A DNA stretch of 64,000 nt from Phycisphaeraceae bacterium. Its GTDB lineage: Bacteria > Planctomycetota > Phycisphaerae > Phycisphaerales > Phycisphaeraceae. The translations under genes were made by a program, and so were the position numbers. The stretch covers positions 1 through 64,000 of the forward strand of contig JADZCR010000002.1 in the NCBI GenBank assembly GCA_020851465.1, in the 5' to 3' direction. The notes beneath the pieces were generated by a model. The model did no database searches and was not told the origin of the DNA. It was given only the letters and a program-made list of their open reading frames with translations. This document shows positions 10,201 through 19,411 of the stretch, piece after piece. The number at the start of each line of letters is the position of its first letter. Position 1 is the first letter of the stretch.

Positions 10201-11271
10201 CTCACGAATGAGCTGGTCGCGTTGAGCGGTCAGCTCTTCGAGCCGTTTACCATCACGCTCAATCTGGCGTTGAATATCAGCAAGAGTCGTCTCCGCAAAC
10301 TGCTTGCGCTGGGTCGCCTGATCGCGGGCTGACTCCTGCTGGAGTCGATCGTGTTCAACCTGTTTCTGCTGGGCGAGGATCGAGCCGCGATCCTCTTCCG
10401 CATCAGCGAGGGCCTGCTCAGTCTTTTGTGACTGCCTCGCCGCCACGGCGCGATCGGCCTCAGCTTGTTCCAGCTTTTCGTTGACCTCTTTCAGTTGCGT
10501 CTGGAGTCGATGAAACTCAGCAAGTACATACGTAAGCTGAAGCTCACGCAGTTGCGTCGTATACTCCTGATAATTTCGCGCCCGGCCGGCTTGAATCTTC
10601 ACGCTTCGCAACCGCTTTTCCGTGTCTTCCAGCCGCGTGCGAGAGAGCGTCAAGTTCTGTTCAGTGCGTTCCAGCTTGCGGATGGCTTCTTTTTTCCGGG
10701 CCTTGAAACGACTGATGCCCGCGGCTTCCTCGAACAGCTCGCGACGTTCGTCCGCTTTGGCCTCAACCATGGCCGACACACGCCCCTGCTCGATCATCGA
10801 ATAAGCGTCGGTGCCAATCCCTGTATCGAGAAAAAGCTCGCGGATATCACGCAAGCGCGCTCGCTGCTTATTGATGAGATACTCGCTCGAACCATCACGA
10901 TAGAGTTGGCGAGTCACACTGACGGTGTCGAAGTCCAATGGGAGCTTGCGGCGCGGAGCATTGGCTGCTTCACCTGTGGAAGGTTCGGCTGAAGGCGACG
11001 AGGCTTCGACAGGGTTATCAAAAGTCAGCGTAACCGACGCCATACCGCTGGGCTTGCGTGCGGATGATCCATTAAAGATGACATCCATCATTGCGCCGCC
11101 GCGCAAGCTCTTGGCGGATTGCTCACCGAGTACCCACTTGATGGCATCGACGACGTTGGACTTGCCGCAGCCGTTAGGCCCGACGATGCCGGTGATAGGG
11201 GCATCGAAGGCGATCTCCGTCCGATCAGCAAATGACTTGAAGCCTGTGACGGTGAGCTTTGATAGGCGCAT
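7282..11271 (-). CDS. smc: Chromosome segregation protein SMC
   Basis: A 1329-residue condensin ATPase. The N-terminal half-ATPase has Walker [10 protein letters not shown]. Two long coiled-coil arms rich in Glu, Gln and Arg flank a hinge (around residues 510-680, with [15 protein letters not shown]). The C-terminal half-ATPase carries the signature [14 protein letters not shown] and Walker [15 protein letters not shown]. It organises and segregates the chromosome with ScpA and ScpB, which are not in this window. ATG 11271 is chosen over an in-frame GTG at 11295 because a perfect AAGGAGG lies 9 bases upstream of it (11281-11287). About 110 residues of Pro/Val/Glu-rich tail follow the ATPase head, making it longer than the usual 1150-1200. 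Confidence 0.97.
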   Translation of the reverse strand: MRLSKLTVTGFKSFADRTEIAFDAPITGIVGPNGCGKSNVVDAIKWVLGEQSAKSLRGGAMMDVIFNGSSARKPSGMASVTLTFDNPVEASSPSAEPSTGEAANAPRRKLPLDFDTVSVTRQLYRDGSSEYLINKQRARLRDIRELFLDTGIGTDAYSMIEQGRVSAMVEAKADERRELFEEAAGISRFKARKKEAIRKLERTEQNLTLSRTRLEDTEKRLRSVKIQAGRARNYQEYTTQLRELQLTYVLAEFHRLQTQLKEVNEKLEQAEADRAVAARQSQKTEQALADAEEDRGSILAQQKQVEHDRLQQESARDQATQRKQFAETTLADIQRQIERDGKRLEELTAQRDQLIREHADQSAAVEALTASQKETAAKLEASQEEYRRLQHELNEHRNRIEDEKAGIVGLMRRTSQLHNEINSLGQFEKNLLNTRQRLDARAAQVSGQLEKLLTFRDEASVRHTEAKALIEAESAKLNELVAQAEQLDAGQRSLSQALAKSKEERSGLNSRRALLQEMQDKQEGVADPVKAVLAHKSTTPSGQVDLFGFVRGLLADMLEVDADNSNGARIVEAALGDYQQSLVIDRLADVCDAAVGTEAIRSLAGRVAFIAVDQCSLPPFVPAAADAFPPGVKPVIDLVRYPAEIAPIAWRLLGQTLIVRDLESAMLLRAVLPSGYRFVTQGGELLETDGRVIAGPVAGAAGTGLISRRSELAKLNRDIAVLDERISEDQQALAALSDRAAHLENISQELRQAIYEANTVRVELSSRLDTLQQQIAQLEREQPVLSAETESVHRQLRDAESKKQTHQTEAERLEQDAAARQQAVTHLEASIQDLTQKTEHSREAVTTIRVETGKIAEQLGAAQRQVRQVEIARGDIERQHKSLAEQLAHHESRIGELETTGHEAAKVIADTESRLRELGVRADLVLHKLNKSEAAISELRAAAAEHRTQVEKADKELQSHQLSKRETEVKIDATQQRGQEQLALDVAYAYKSYVPAEIDWPVIEGQIKDLRGKIDRLGTVNVDAINEQDELEKQHESMAAQLADIEQGKLQLEQLITQINDDSRKRFEVTFEQIREAFGGQNGMFRRLFGGGKAEIRLEPDENGNIDVLESGIEIMAKPPGKEPCSISQLSGGEKTMTAVALLMSIFQTRPSPFCVLDEVDAALDEANVERFTDVVKSFLDRSHFIIITHHKRTMQSCDLLYGITMQERGVSKRVAVQFDQVAAVKGGDVKIDQAAIEAQAKKDAEEAATIAPPEVLEQVPAVEVSSPLATEVVEETTPVFKPVPEPAMSSSPHVASSDPPVLPQLNRNKLRAKFAAMLEARKAEKVGS

Positions 11272-11306
11272 TCGGATCGACCTCCTTGTCGTCACCGGTA
11301 CTTATC

Positions 11307-11354
11307 GGTCTATTAGACCCCGGCGGATTGTGATTTCAGGCCCTTCCGGGGCCT
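11307..11354 (-). promoter_or_regulatory. Two hairpins in the smc leader
   Basis: Two short perfect inverted repeats lie just upstream of the smc Shine-Dalgarno. GGTCT-ATT-AGACC spans 11307-11319, and AGGCCC-TTCCG-GGGCCT spans 11338-11354 (plus-strand reading). Neither is followed by a T-run on the minus strand, so they are not standard terminators for the upstream lipoprotein gene. They could shape the 5' leader of smc mRNA or be leftover intergenic structure. No known riboswitch is recognised. Confidence 0.35.
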
Positions 11355-11414
11355 ATACCTCCTGAACCCGACTCCAAGCATCATCTTACGTGAAACCCGT
11401 TCAGCAAACCACCG

Positions 11415-13322
11415 CTACCGCATCATGGTGTTGAGAGGGTCGGTCGCATCAGATTGATTCTCCGTGTCATCGTGATCCGGCGAATGCGTGTCCGGCCGGG
11501 CACCATCATTTACGGATGGACGCTCACCAGCGGGCACGGGGGACAGATCGGGCGATCCTGCCGTATCAGGGCGCGGACCGATGCCGCCATTCTGCCGAAC
11601 TCGTGCAACCGCCTGTGCCAGTGGGTTGATCTGCACTTCGATCGGGGTGGTGATATTGCCCTGCTTGTTGAGTTGGAAAATGGCGTTGATGACCTGGCTG
11701 TAAGTCAGGTTGAACCCCTCCGCTGGATTGCGCTTCGACGGCGAGTGTGCAAGGAGGAAGACAAGATTCGCCACGGTCGGTGCGATCTCGACAGTCTTGC
11801 CGTCAGTCTGACCGGGAGCCTGATAAAAAACGCTGGCTGCCTGTCGGCTATTTACACCAGGGCGGACCATGAGATGGTTTTCCCAGATCTTCATGATTCC
11901 CGCCGTACTGAATCCGAGCATCGGATCGAAAATAACCAGTCGCGGCTGCTCTTTCTGTGTGAAGTAGATGAGCGGTTCTTTCGCGGGTACGAGATCGAAG
12001 AAAAACTTGAAATCGACACCCTCACCCATCTGGGTGCGGTGGAGTGCTGGATGGCCGATGTCAACCGCCGTTTCGTAGGCGGCAATACGAACTGCACGAT
12101 CCGTATCATCGAACAAGCGGCTCACGATGGCTGGAGCCTTTTCGCTGGACGGGAGAAATGAAAGCATGGACACCGCACGCTTACGGGTGCTCGCATCGTC
12201 GGATCGCGTTAGTTGGTCGATGCCTTCAACCGCACGCATGTCTCCAAGGCGGGCACCTGCCTCAAGAGCTGCCAAGCGCAGATGCAGATGTTCATCCGCG
12301 TAATACTGACGAATCACACCAAGGCTCAGCTTACCCAGCGTCTGCCAGGTTGCCACGACATCCGCCGCGTAACGCGGTTCAACGCGCAGCAGATTCGCCA
12401 ATTCCTGCGCCTTGTGCGGCTCAAACTCTGAACCGCGCTGAAGGAACAGGTGTCCGATGAGATTCATCAGAAAACTCGGATGGCGGGCAAACCTAGCGGG
12501 GATGTTGATCTCGATGACCTGATTAGTTTTGGCGACGGCCGTTTCATTTCTGTCCACAGACTCGTCACGCTGGAACCGTTCATTGATGCGATCTGCGATG
12601 AGACGGGCGCGGATCCAGCTCGGTTGGTTCAGAATCAACTCGATCTTACGGTTATCCACGGAAACCCCGCCGGAAAGCACTACGGCCTGCCGCTGCCCAG
12701 GTGTGTAAATATCGTCAGCCACGACCGCAGGACCAGCATCGGCTTCAAAAGGGTTCAGATACATCGGTCCACGAGCGACCGCGAGCTTACGGGTGAACTT
12801 GAGTTGTTCGTTGGCACCGCCAAGCGACAGATTCGTCATCCACAGAAGCCCCCCTTCGAGGCTGGTCGTATCAGTCTGCGGCAGCGCGCTGACGAGCACA
12901 TCAAACCGGGTTCCCCGCGGCGCACCCGGTGGAATGAAGCCTTCAACAGCCACGACTGCCGCTGTTCCACTGGCAAGAATCTGTTCAGGAGTAGCGTTGA
13001 GAATATCGCGGGTCTGTACGCTACCGACACCGCCACGCCGCATCTCCGTCAGCATCCACTGGCGTAGAAATGCGGGAACCTGGGTCGATCCCGTACCCGG
13101 CAGCCCGACTACAAGACCCCAGCCGCTGACTAATTGCGGCTCCATCCCGCGCACGGTGCAAAGGGAACCGATCGTTCCATGCAGAAATGTCGGCCCGGTG
13201 AACGTCTGTGCCGGGGTGGGCGGCGGCGGAGGTGTGACGTTCTTCGTACAGCCTGCGCTGATCAACAAGGCAGCCATGAGCAGCGCAACGACAAAACAAC
13301 ACCGATGCAGGAGTGAAGGCAT
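11415..13322 (-). CDS. FlgI-like domain lipoprotein with HEAT-like repeats
   Basis: A 635-residue predicted lipoprotein. Signal peptide MPSLLHRCCFVVALLMAALL ends in lipobox SAGC (Cys about 24), then a Pro-rich linker. Residues about 40-270 resemble the flagellar P-ring protein FlgI: SGWGLVVGLPGTG, then GTRFDVLVSALP...SLEGGLLWMTNL, then IADRINERF. The middle region has alpha-helical HEAT-like repeats (LRLAALEAGARLG, ADRAVRIAAYETAVDIG). The C-terminus is a disordered Pro/Asp-rich tail. True FlgI is about 365 residues and not a lipoprotein, and no flagellar gene is nearby. This is probably a FlgI-derived envelope protein, perhaps ring-forming. ATG 13322 is chosen because it opens the signal peptide. 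It lies upstream of smc on the same strand. Confidence 0.75.
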   Translation of the reverse strand: MPSLLHRCCFVVALLMAALLISAGCTKNVTPPPPPTPAQTFTGPTFLHGTIGSLCTVRGMEPQLVSGWGLVVGLPGTGSTQVPAFLRQWMLTEMRRGGVGSVQTRDILNATPEQILASGTAAVVAVEGFIPPGAPRGTRFDVLVSALPQTDTTSLEGGLLWMTNLSLGGANEQLKFTRKLAVARGPMYLNPFEADAGPAVVADDIYTPGQRQAVVLSGGVSVDNRKIELILNQPSWIRARLIADRINERFQRDESVDRNETAVAKTNQVIEINIPARFARHPSFLMNLIGHLFLQRGSEFEPHKAQELANLLRVEPRYAADVVATWQTLGKLSLGVIRQYYADEHLHLRLAALEAGARLGDMRAVEGIDQLTRSDDASTRKRAVSMLSFLPSSEKAPAIVSRLFDDTDRAVRIAAYETAVDIGHPALHRTQMGEGVDFKFFFDLVPAKEPLIYFTQKEQPRLVIFDPMLGFSTAGIMKIWENHLMVRPGVNSRQAASVFYQAPGQTDGKTVEIAPTVANLVFLLAHSPSKRNPAEGFNLTYSQVINAIFQLNKQGNITTPIEVQINPLAQAVARVRQNGGIGPRPDTAGSPDLSPVPAGERPSVNDGARPDTHSPDHDDTENQSDATDPLNTMMR

Positions 13323-13470
13323 ATCAGACCTGTCAATGAAGAATTCGTGGGGTGGGCGCAACAACGCTATTTTCAGTCACTTATTCCAAAGGGTCAAGTT
13401 CTAACATCTCCATACATTATGGTTACAAATGCATCCATAAACTGATCCCTGCCTTGATAAAATCCTGATT

Positions 13471-14034
13471 ATGCAAAGCGACATCAAGCAGGTCTTGATT
13501 GACCGTGGCACCATCGCCCGCCGCGTACGCGAGCTGGCAGAGCAGATCACCCGCGATTACAGCCGACCAGGTGCCAGCGAGCTTGAGCTTACGCTCGTAC
13601 CTATTCTCACGGGCAGTATCATTTTTGTGGCTGATCTGATTCGTCATCTGCCTTTGCGCATGAAAATCCGTGTCGTTTCCGTCAGCTCATACCCCGGCGC
13701 GAGCACGGCCAGCAAGGGTGCCAAGCTCACGAGCGAACTCAACATGCTCAGCGAGTCACTGACAGGCTCGCACATCTTGGTCATCGACGACATTCTCGAC
13801 TCCGGCCAGACGCTGGGACTTGTCTGCGGTCTGCTGCGGCAAAAAGGGCCGGCTTCACTGAAGTCCTGCGTCCTGCTCCGCAAGCTACGACCTGATGCCA
13901 TGGCCTTTCCCGTTGATTACGTCTGCTTTGACATCCCCGATGACTTTGTTGTCGGCTATGGGCTTGATTACAACGACTACTATCGCAATCTACCCGAGGT
14001 CGTTACGCTTCGAGGTGAGGTGCTCAAGCAATGA
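13471..14034 (+). CDS. hpt: Hypoxanthine phosphoribosyltransferase
   Basis: A 187-residue type I phosphoribosyltransferase for purine salvage, converting hypoxanthine (and guanine) plus PRPP to IMP or GMP in the cytoplasm. The PRPP-binding loop VIDDILDSGQT is intact near residue 107. PILTGSIIFVADLIRHL upstream and DYVCFDIPDDFVVGYGLDY near the C-terminus match the hypoxanthine/guanine subgroup, the latter forming the purine pocket. Length is normal. The stop codon overlaps the next gene's start (ATGA at 14031-14034), so translation is probably coupled. Confidence 0.93.
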   Translation: MQSDIKQVLIDRGTIARRVRELAEQITRDYSRPGASELELTLVPILTGSIIFVADLIRHLPLRMKIRVVSVSSYPGASTASKGAKLTSELNMLSESLTGSHILVIDDILDSGQTLGLVCGLLRQKGPASLKSCVLLRKLRPDAMAFPVDYVCFDIPDDFVVGYGLDYNDYYRNLPEVVTLRGEVLKQ

Positions 14035-14657
14035 TCGCTCCCGCGCCAACTACCGGCCTCTCTCGTACACGACGGCAGCGACGGAGTATCAAACTACGTC
14101 CCACTGGCGACGGCACGTTCCGCGCTGACCCCGATGCGGCACTACCATCACAAATCAGAGCCAATACGCTGCTACCTGCTGAGCTGATACAGCCTGGTGA
14201 AATCATCATCCTTCTTTTGAAACCCAGTCCGTGGTTTATCCTGCTCGAATCGATACGCAGCGTCGCGGTTGTCATTGCGGCCATCCTACTCACACTGGCG
14301 GCAGCTAATTTCACCGGATTCGGCGTCAGGCGACGTGATCTCGTTGCCGTCGCGGTGGTAATGCTGGGTATCAGGCTCTTCTGGCAGTTTCTCGATTGGC
14401 TTGGTCGTGTGTACGTGCTCACTGACCGAAGGATCATCCGTGTGCGCGGCGTCGTCCGAATTCAGGTTTACGAAGCACAACTCAAACAAATCCAGCACAC
14501 AATCACCTCTTTTTCTGCACGCGAGCGGCTTTTTGCGCTGGGAACCATTGGCTTCGCCACCGCTGCCAATGGAGCTATCGAGGTCCAGTGGCGCATGATC
14601 GCTCATCCGCTGGAAGTGCATCAGACCGTTATCAAGGCGCTGAGTCGCTATCGTTGA
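14031..14657 (+). CDS. PH-domain (DUF304-like) membrane protein
   Basis: A 208-residue protein with a polar N-terminus, then two hydrophobic segments (about residues 65-85 and 100-120) and a bacterial PH-like domain of the YdbS/YdbT type. Diagnostic text is LTDRRIIRVRGVVR, followed by LKQIQHTITSFSARERLFALGTIGFAT. These proteins are inner-membrane anchored with the PH fold in the cytosol, and their molecular role is mostly unknown. The ATGA overlap with hpt indicates an operon and perhaps translational coupling; I see no functional link beyond that. It ends 14 bp before the convergent hisD stop. Confidence 0.75.
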   Translation: MIAPAPTTGLSRTRRQRRSIKLRPTGDGTFRADPDAALPSQIRANTLLPAELIQPGEIIILLLKPSPWFILLESIRSVAVVIAAILLTLAAANFTGFGVRRRDLVAVAVVMLGIRLFWQFLDWLGRVYVLTDRRIIRVRGVVRIQVYEAQLKQIQHTITSFSARERLFALGTIGFATAANGAIEVQWRMIAHPLEVHQTVIKALSRYR

Positions 14658-14670
14658 AATTCGTGGCAGT

Positions 14671-16011
14671 TCATCGCACGGGAGGTCGCTGCCGTATCCG
14701 CGCGGACTCGGCATGGGCGTCGAGTCCCTCAGACTGGGCCATCTTCGCAATCATGTCGATCGTCTCACTGCTCATACCACGTGGATATTCGACCGTACCA
14801 CTGCGCTTGAGAAATGTGTAAACACTGATTCCACTGGCGAAGCGAGCCGTCGTGCCCGTCGGCAGACAATGACTCGGCCCGGCAATGTAGTCGCCCGCGG
14901 CAACCGGAGTTGCGTCGCCGAGGAAATACTCCCCACCATGACGAAGTCTTGTGAGCAATAACCGCGGTTGCTTCACCGCAAGATTGACGTGTTCCGCGGC
15001 AAGCGTGTCGGCAATCTCGACTGCATGCTCCATATCCCGCACCAGGATTGCCGCGGAATCAGCAGCCAATGCCGCATCAATTGCATCCCGTCTCATCAGA
15101 TTTTTCTTCTGGCTCTCCAATTCACTATTAATCGCGTTGATCACCTTTCGTGACCATGCGATGAGAAAGCACTTGCCGGGGTTGTGCTCCGCCTGAGCCA
15201 GCAGGTCAGCTGCTACGCGATCCGGTTTGGCGGTCGTATCAGCGATGGTGACGATCTCGCTAGGTCCGTAAAACCCGTTATCCGAGCCAACGAGTCCGGC
15301 GAGTCGCTGCTTGGCAAGCTGAACAAAAACATTTCCCGGTCCGGCGATCATCTCCACTCGCTGCACTGACTCGGTGCCATAAGCCAGAGCCGCGACCGCC
15401 TGTGCGCCGCCAATCCGATAAACCCGCTCAATTCCCAGCATGCGGCAGGTCGCCAGCACAATCGGGGAAATATCCGAGACAGGCCCATCGCCTCGACGAT
15501 CCGGCGGCGGGTTCACCACGCTGATCGAATCGGCAGGCACCCCTGCTTCCATCGCTGGCGCAGCAAGCATGACGAGGCTCGAAAAAAGCACCGCTTTACC
15601 GCCCGGTATTGTCAGACCAACGCTTTCGACTGGAGAGAAACGCAGCCCAAGCCTTGCGCCGTCAATGGTAATGGGCTTCGGGTCTCGCGGCATGATGTGA
15701 CGCTGATACCGGCGAACATGGTCAATTGATTTGCGGATGGCCTGCCGAAGCTTGCGATCGATTACCTTCTCCGCTGCGATCAATTCTTTTCGCGTCACGC
15801 CAATACGATCTGCGGTAAACGCTGGGTCCGTCCACTTTCGCATGTAACGAACCAGAGCTGCATCGCCCTCCGAGCGAACATCCTCGACGATCTGCGCGAC
15901 GGTCTCCGCTGCTTGACTCGTCGCTGACGCAGTGCTCCGCAATCGAGCGAGCCGCTCAGCGAATGCAACTTTTCCTGCTGGTTTCGAGAGATCAAAGATC
16001 GGCAGGGACAC
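14671..16011 (-). CDS. hisD: Histidinol dehydrogenase
   Basis: A 446-residue enzyme for the last two steps of histidine biosynthesis, oxidising L-histidinol to L-histidine with two NAD+ and a zinc ion. Family signatures are present: VGLTIPGGKAVLFSSLVMLAAPA, GGAQAVAALAYGTESV, GPGNVFVQLAKQ, the QAEH metal/catalytic segment and SGISVYTFLKRS with a nearby GPSHCLPTG. The start is GTG at 16011, supported by AAGGAG about 6 bases upstream. It stands alone: no other his genes are visible, so the pathway is scattered in this genome. Confidence 0.95.
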   Translation of the reverse strand: MSLPIFDLSKPAGKVAFAERLARLRSTASATSQAAETVAQIVEDVRSEGDAALVRYMRKWTDPAFTADRIGVTRKELIAAEKVIDRKLRQAIRKSIDHVRRYQRHIMPRDPKPITIDGARLGLRFSPVESVGLTIPGGKAVLFSSLVMLAAPAMEAGVPADSISVVNPPPDRRGDGPVSDISPIVLATCRMLGIERVYRIGGAQAVAALAYGTESVQRVEMIAGPGNVFVQLAKQRLAGLVGSDNGFYGPSEIVTIADTTAKPDRVAADLLAQAEHNPGKCFLIAWSRKVINAINSELESQKKNLMRRDAIDAALAADSAAILVRDMEHAVEIADTLAAEHVNLAVKQPRLLLTRLRHGGEYFLGDATPVAAGDYIAGPSHCLPTGTTARFASGISVYTFLKRSGTVEYPRGMSSETIDMIAKMAQSEGLDAHAESARIRQRPPVR

Positions 16012-16155
16012 GGGGGCTCCTTCATCGACTCAGGGTTTACTGTGGAGTTTCACACGGCAAGTCTAAACGATCTTTCCGTCACATGACCTGTCCACGCAAA
16101 ACGGGAAAATACATCAATCGCAGATACGCGAGGCCCTGGACTCACTCTCCGTACT

Positions 16156-17304
16156 TCAGCGTCGTCGTGTCCACCGGCCTCCCTCGCGAGTGACCAGCGA
16201 GCGTATTTGCAGCATTGTCAGATCAGCCTGAAGTTTCGCCACGGGTAAGCCGGTATGAATGACTATCTCGTCCATATCACGCGGCTCGGCCAGTGCATCA
16301 ATCACCAGTCGCTGTGACTCCGTGAGATTCTGTGTGAAAAGCGTTTCCGACTGACTCTCAGGCGATTGTGCGCTAACAGCTCCCTTGAGCGTTTGCCCTG
16401 CAGGGCCCAGAGCATCGAGGATGTCTGCCGCACAAGTGACCAATGTCGCCCAGCCTTCACGAATCAATTTGTGGCAACCTGCGGCTGTCGGTGAATCCAC
16501 ACGTCCGGGCAAAGCCATCACTTCCCGATTGTGGTCCTCGGACGCCATGCGTGCTGTAATCAGTGCCCCGGAACGCAACGATGCCTCGACCACCAGTACC
16601 CCCAGCGACAGACCGGAGATGATGCGATTTCTCGCGGGAAAATTTTCCTTCATCGGCGGAGCGGTCATGGGTAACTCACTCACCACCGCGCCATGTACAC
16701 CATCAGCTGAGGCAATTTCATCAAACAATTCGCTGTGTTCAGCGGGATACGGATTTGCCAGTCCGCTGCCTATCACGGCAATCGTCCGACCGCCCGCACG
16801 AAGTGCCGCACGGTGAGCGGCAGCATCTACTCCATACGCCCCGCCACTGACGATGCACAGTCCCGCACTGACACAGAGTGACGATAGACGATCAGCCTGT
16901 TCGCGCCCGTACTGGCTGCACCGCCTGGAACCGACAACAGCCAATGCCAGCGCATCGGTCGGATCAAATCGACCTCTTACAAAGAGTACCGGCGGCGGAT
17001 CAGGTATATGACGCAACAGTCGGGGATAGTTTTCATCATCGAGCGTAATGAGTTTCACATTCCGCTGTTCGACCAATTCCTTTTCACGATCGAGCGAACC
17101 ATCAGTCATCAACTCCCGGATCTGATCCGTGATGCGTTGTGCTGCGGAATGCTTGATCATCGCGGCTTCGGCGAGTTGTCCCGGCCGGGCGCTAAGGACT
17201 GCCTGTGCGGAACCCATTGCTTCCAGCGCACGTCGCGTCGGTAGCGGCGCGAGGCCGGAGACCATCGTGAGCATGAGCAATGCATCGCGATCTGATAACT
17301 CCAT
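16156..17304 (-). CDS. dprA: DNA-processing protein DprA
   Basis: A 382-residue protein. An N-terminal helix-hairpin-like segment (residues 1-70) precedes the Rossmann-fold DprA domain with ALAVVGSRRCSQYGREQADRL, the GGAYGVDAAAHRAAL loop and VVEASLRSGALITARMASE. A small winged-helix-like C-terminal domain (about 320-380) ends the protein. DprA loads RecA on incoming single-stranded DNA during natural transformation. No other competence genes are in the window, and DprA alone is not proof of competence because it is very widespread. It is upstream of hisD on the same strand with a 144 bp gap that has no gene. Confidence 0.93.
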   Translation of the reverse strand: MELSDRDALLMLTMVSGLAPLPTRRALEAMGSAQAVLSARPGQLAEAAMIKHSAAQRITDQIRELMTDGSLDREKELVEQRNVKLITLDDENYPRLLRHIPDPPPVLFVRGRFDPTDALALAVVGSRRCSQYGREQADRLSSLCVSAGLCIVSGGAYGVDAAAHRAALRAGGRTIAVIGSGLANPYPAEHSELFDEIASADGVHGAVVSELPMTAPPMKENFPARNRIISGLSLGVLVVEASLRSGALITARMASEDHNREVMALPGRVDSPTAAGCHKLIREGWATLVTCAADILDALGPAGQTLKGAVSAQSPESQSETLFTQNLTESQRLVIDALAEPRDMDEIVIHTGLPVAKLQADLTMLQIRSLVTREGGRWTRRR

Positions 17305-17412
17305 GATGCGAAGTTTAACACTGCCGTGAAGATTGCTCTCCTACATCCGTGATACTTTTAATGACCAGATTGTGCAGCACAACGCGATGATGACTTACGG
17401 GGTCTATCGCGA

Positions 17413-17430
17413 ATGGAAACTTTATTCCAT
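17413..17430. promoter_or_regulatory. Palindrome containing the ATGGAATAAA core upstream of a sialidase-like gene
   Basis: ATGGAAACTTTATTCCAT is an 18 bp inverted repeat (arms ATGGAA/TTCCAT, 6 bp spacer) ending 70 bp before the start at 17500. Read on the minus strand it contains ATGGAATAAAG, the same 11 bases found at 59924-59934 upstream of the AraC gene. The partner half-site at 20 bp spacing seen at the other two sites is missing here. A transcription factor operator is inferred. Confidence 0.4.
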
Positions 17431-17499
17431 GCACATCGCTTACTCTCTCGACTTATACAATGATGGACAGCATTTGCCTTTACCTAATGAAAGCTCCAT

Positions 17500-18627
17500 A
17501 TGCGGTTCCTCAACCTGTCTGAAGGATTCGTGACCAAGCGTTTGCCTAACTCACCCGCACCGGTCGCTACCGGCCCGCGCTGCGTCGTCGCGGACAACAG
17601 CGATCTGGTCTGCTCCTATATGGTTCAGAGCAAAATCGGCATCAACGACTTCGTCCCCACTATTTCCCGATCCAGCGACGGTGGACATACGTGGAGTGAA
17701 CAAGGCCCGATCTGGCCAGAGATTACCAAAGACTTTTCGTTTTTCGTCAACATCAGTCGTTCGGCCAGCGGCGAGCTTTTCCTCTTCGGTTCGCGAAGCA
17801 AAATCGACACCCCCGGTGAATCATTCTGGTCTGATGCGACACAAGGCCTCAAACAGACGCAGATGATCTGGGCAAGCTCGACGGATCACGGTCGTACATG
17901 GTCGAAGCCACATCTGATCCCACAGCTCCTGGCCGGCTCACACGAAGCACCCGGACCACTGGCCATCACACGCAATGGAAACTGGATCGGACCTTACTCA
18001 CCCTACAACACCTTTGACCCCGGTGAAAAGGTTGACCGCGAACACGTCGTGGCGTTAACCAGCAGTGATCGCGGCAGAACATGGAATGCTCGGTCGATGA
18101 TCCGTTTCGAGCAAAAGCCTTCCGGCGGAGCGGAGTCCTGGTGTATCGAGCTCTCTGATGGCAGGCTCCTGGCTACTTCGTGGCATCTCGATCACACGCC
18201 GGGCGATCAAAAGACGGAGTTCCCCAACAAGTACTCTCTCTCACACGATGGCGGCATGACCTGGAGCAAGGCAGCCTCAACGGGAACGATGGGTCATACG
18301 ACCGCGTTGGCAGCCCTGCCTGACGGCAAAGCTTTGTTTGTGAACGTCCGCCGTAAACCCGCCAGTGATGTGGGTATCTGGTTGGTGATCTGCCAGCCGA
18401 CGGATACAGATTTCGGAATACTGCACAATCAACTCGTCTGGACTGCTAACAAAGCAACGCAGCAGGATAAGGCTCCAGAGCATTTCAATTGGACGAGTTT
18501 TAACTTCGGCGAGCCATGCGTAACCGTACTGCGCGATGGCACGCTCCAATTGTTCTATTGGTTTATCGCGGAAACACACTCAGGGATCGGGTGGGTGAAA
18601 CTCAAGATGGTTGAAGGCCGCGAATGA
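17500..18627 (+). CDS. BNR/sialidase-family protein
   Basis: A 375-residue predicted six-bladed beta-propeller with well-formed Asp boxes: SSDGGHTWSE (about 61-70), SSTDHGRTWSK (about 126-136), SSDRGRTWNA (about 186-195) and SHDGGMTWSK (about 246-255). Glu/Tyr-rich loops near ESWCIELSDGRLL fit a glycosidase-like active site, but substrate specificity cannot be read. Most planctomycete homologues are annotated exo-alpha-sialidase without biochemical proof. No signal peptide is present. It differs clearly from the protein at 4676-5908 although both are propellers. An operator-like palindrome lies upstream. A remarkable in-frame hydrophobic tail follows the stop codon (next entry). Confidence 0.75.
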   Translation: MRFLNLSEGFVTKRLPNSPAPVATGPRCVVADNSDLVCSYMVQSKIGINDFVPTISRSSDGGHTWSEQGPIWPEITKDFSFFVNISRSASGELFLFGSRSKIDTPGESFWSDATQGLKQTQMIWASSTDHGRTWSKPHLIPQLLAGSHEAPGPLAITRNGNWIGPYSPYNTFDPGEKVDREHVVALTSSDRGRTWNARSMIRFEQKPSGGAESWCIELSDGRLLATSWHLDHTPGDQKTEFPNKYSLSHDGGMTWSKAASTGTMGHTTALAALPDGKALFVNVRRKPASDVGIWLVICQPTDTDFGILHNQLVWTANKATQQDKAPEHFNWTSFNFGEPCVTVLRDGTLQLFYWFIAETHSGIGWVKLKMVEGRE

Positions 18628-18750
18628 AAGCAGAGACTTGAACTCGTAAGGGCGATAGCCGTAGCTGGAACGCTCCCGCTCGCCACGGCAGCGATGGCGA
18701 CCGGCCTGCTGCTTCTGGGCAGTGTAGTGCCTCTCAAACGGCGATCGTAG
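18628..18750 (+). other. In-frame hydrophobic and basic tail after the sialidase stop codon
   Basis: Directly after the TGA at 18625-18627 the same frame stays open for 40 codons to TAG at 18748-18750. The encoded segment is a charged stretch, then a hydrophobic helix (LPLATAAMATGLLLLGSVV), then basic PLKRRS. That is the layout of a PEP-CTERM-type C-terminal anchor, though the PEP motif itself is not recognisable. It could be the degraded end of a formerly longer protein, the remnant of another PEP-CTERM gene, or (less likely) a readthrough extension. Confidence 0.4.
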
Positions 18751-18847
18751 GATTTCTTAGACATTTACTTTCGCCGGTTCTTATCGCCGGTTCCTCACGG
18801 TGGTGATATTCTGGTTTGCTCCGCGGTTCAAGGGTAAACTGCTGCTC

Positions 18848-19411
18848 ATGACACAAACCGCGACCCCTGTCGCCGTCGCCAAGACGCGGCTGCCTTGGTT
18901 CGTTATTTTGCTGGGCTGGACTTTCATAGTCCCGAGTGTTCTATTCATACCAATCAGCTTGCTCACGCTTGCGATGATCGTGATGCAAAGCCACGGTACT
19001 GCATCTGCGACTTTTTCAGGATTCGTTTTAGTGGTTCTGGTTCCGCCAACCATACTGGCGGCAGGTATCGGCCTGTTGATGCGCCAGAAATGGGCCTTGA
19101 TTTACCTGGCAATCGTGCTGTTTTGCCTCGTGGTCTATAACGGCATCAATCTCGTGAATATTCCCACCGCGCCTCAGAAAACAGTTTCTCCAAGCGGAGT
19201 AACGACAACGATTACGCCGCCCGACCGGATGTATGTGATACAAAATTCCATCTTCATTTTGATATGCGCAGGATTGCTGGCAGCCCTGCTCACGCGAAAA
19301 GTTCGGTCCAATTTTGGCCTGACCAGTCAGCCGCCAACGGATGCTTTGCCCGCCCCACCACTCGTTTCGAGTGATCACCCAGCCAAACTATCACCGGAGC
19401 GGAATGCATGA
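18848..19411 (+). CDS. Four-helix membrane protein, unknown function
   Basis: A 187-residue protein with four hydrophobic segments (about residues 14-40, 47-75, 80-100 and 135-155) and a polar Pro/Ser-rich C-terminal tail. No motif is recognised. ATG 18848 is preferred over an in-frame GTG at 18800 because AAGGG lies upstream of it and the extra N-terminus is not conserved-looking. Its stop overlaps the next potential start in ATGA (19408-19411). Probably the first gene of a small membrane-protein cluster ending near 19855. Confidence 0.6.
   Translation: MTQTATPVAVAKTRLPWFVILLGWTFIVPSVLFIPISLLTLAMIVMQSHGTASATFSGFVLVVLVPPTILAAGIGLLMRQKWALIYLAIVLFCLVVYNGINLVNIPTAPQKTVSPSGVTTTITPPDRMYVIQNSIFILICAGLLAALLTRKVRSNFGLTSQPPTDALPAPPLVSSDHPAKLSPERNA

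Noticed and set aside
11415..13322. Reading the FlgI-like protein as evidence of a flagellum
   Set aside because: It is a lipoprotein with extra repeats and has no flagellar neighbours here.
16156..17304. Inferring natural competence from dprA
   Set aside because: dprA is widespread, and no other competence gene is in the window.
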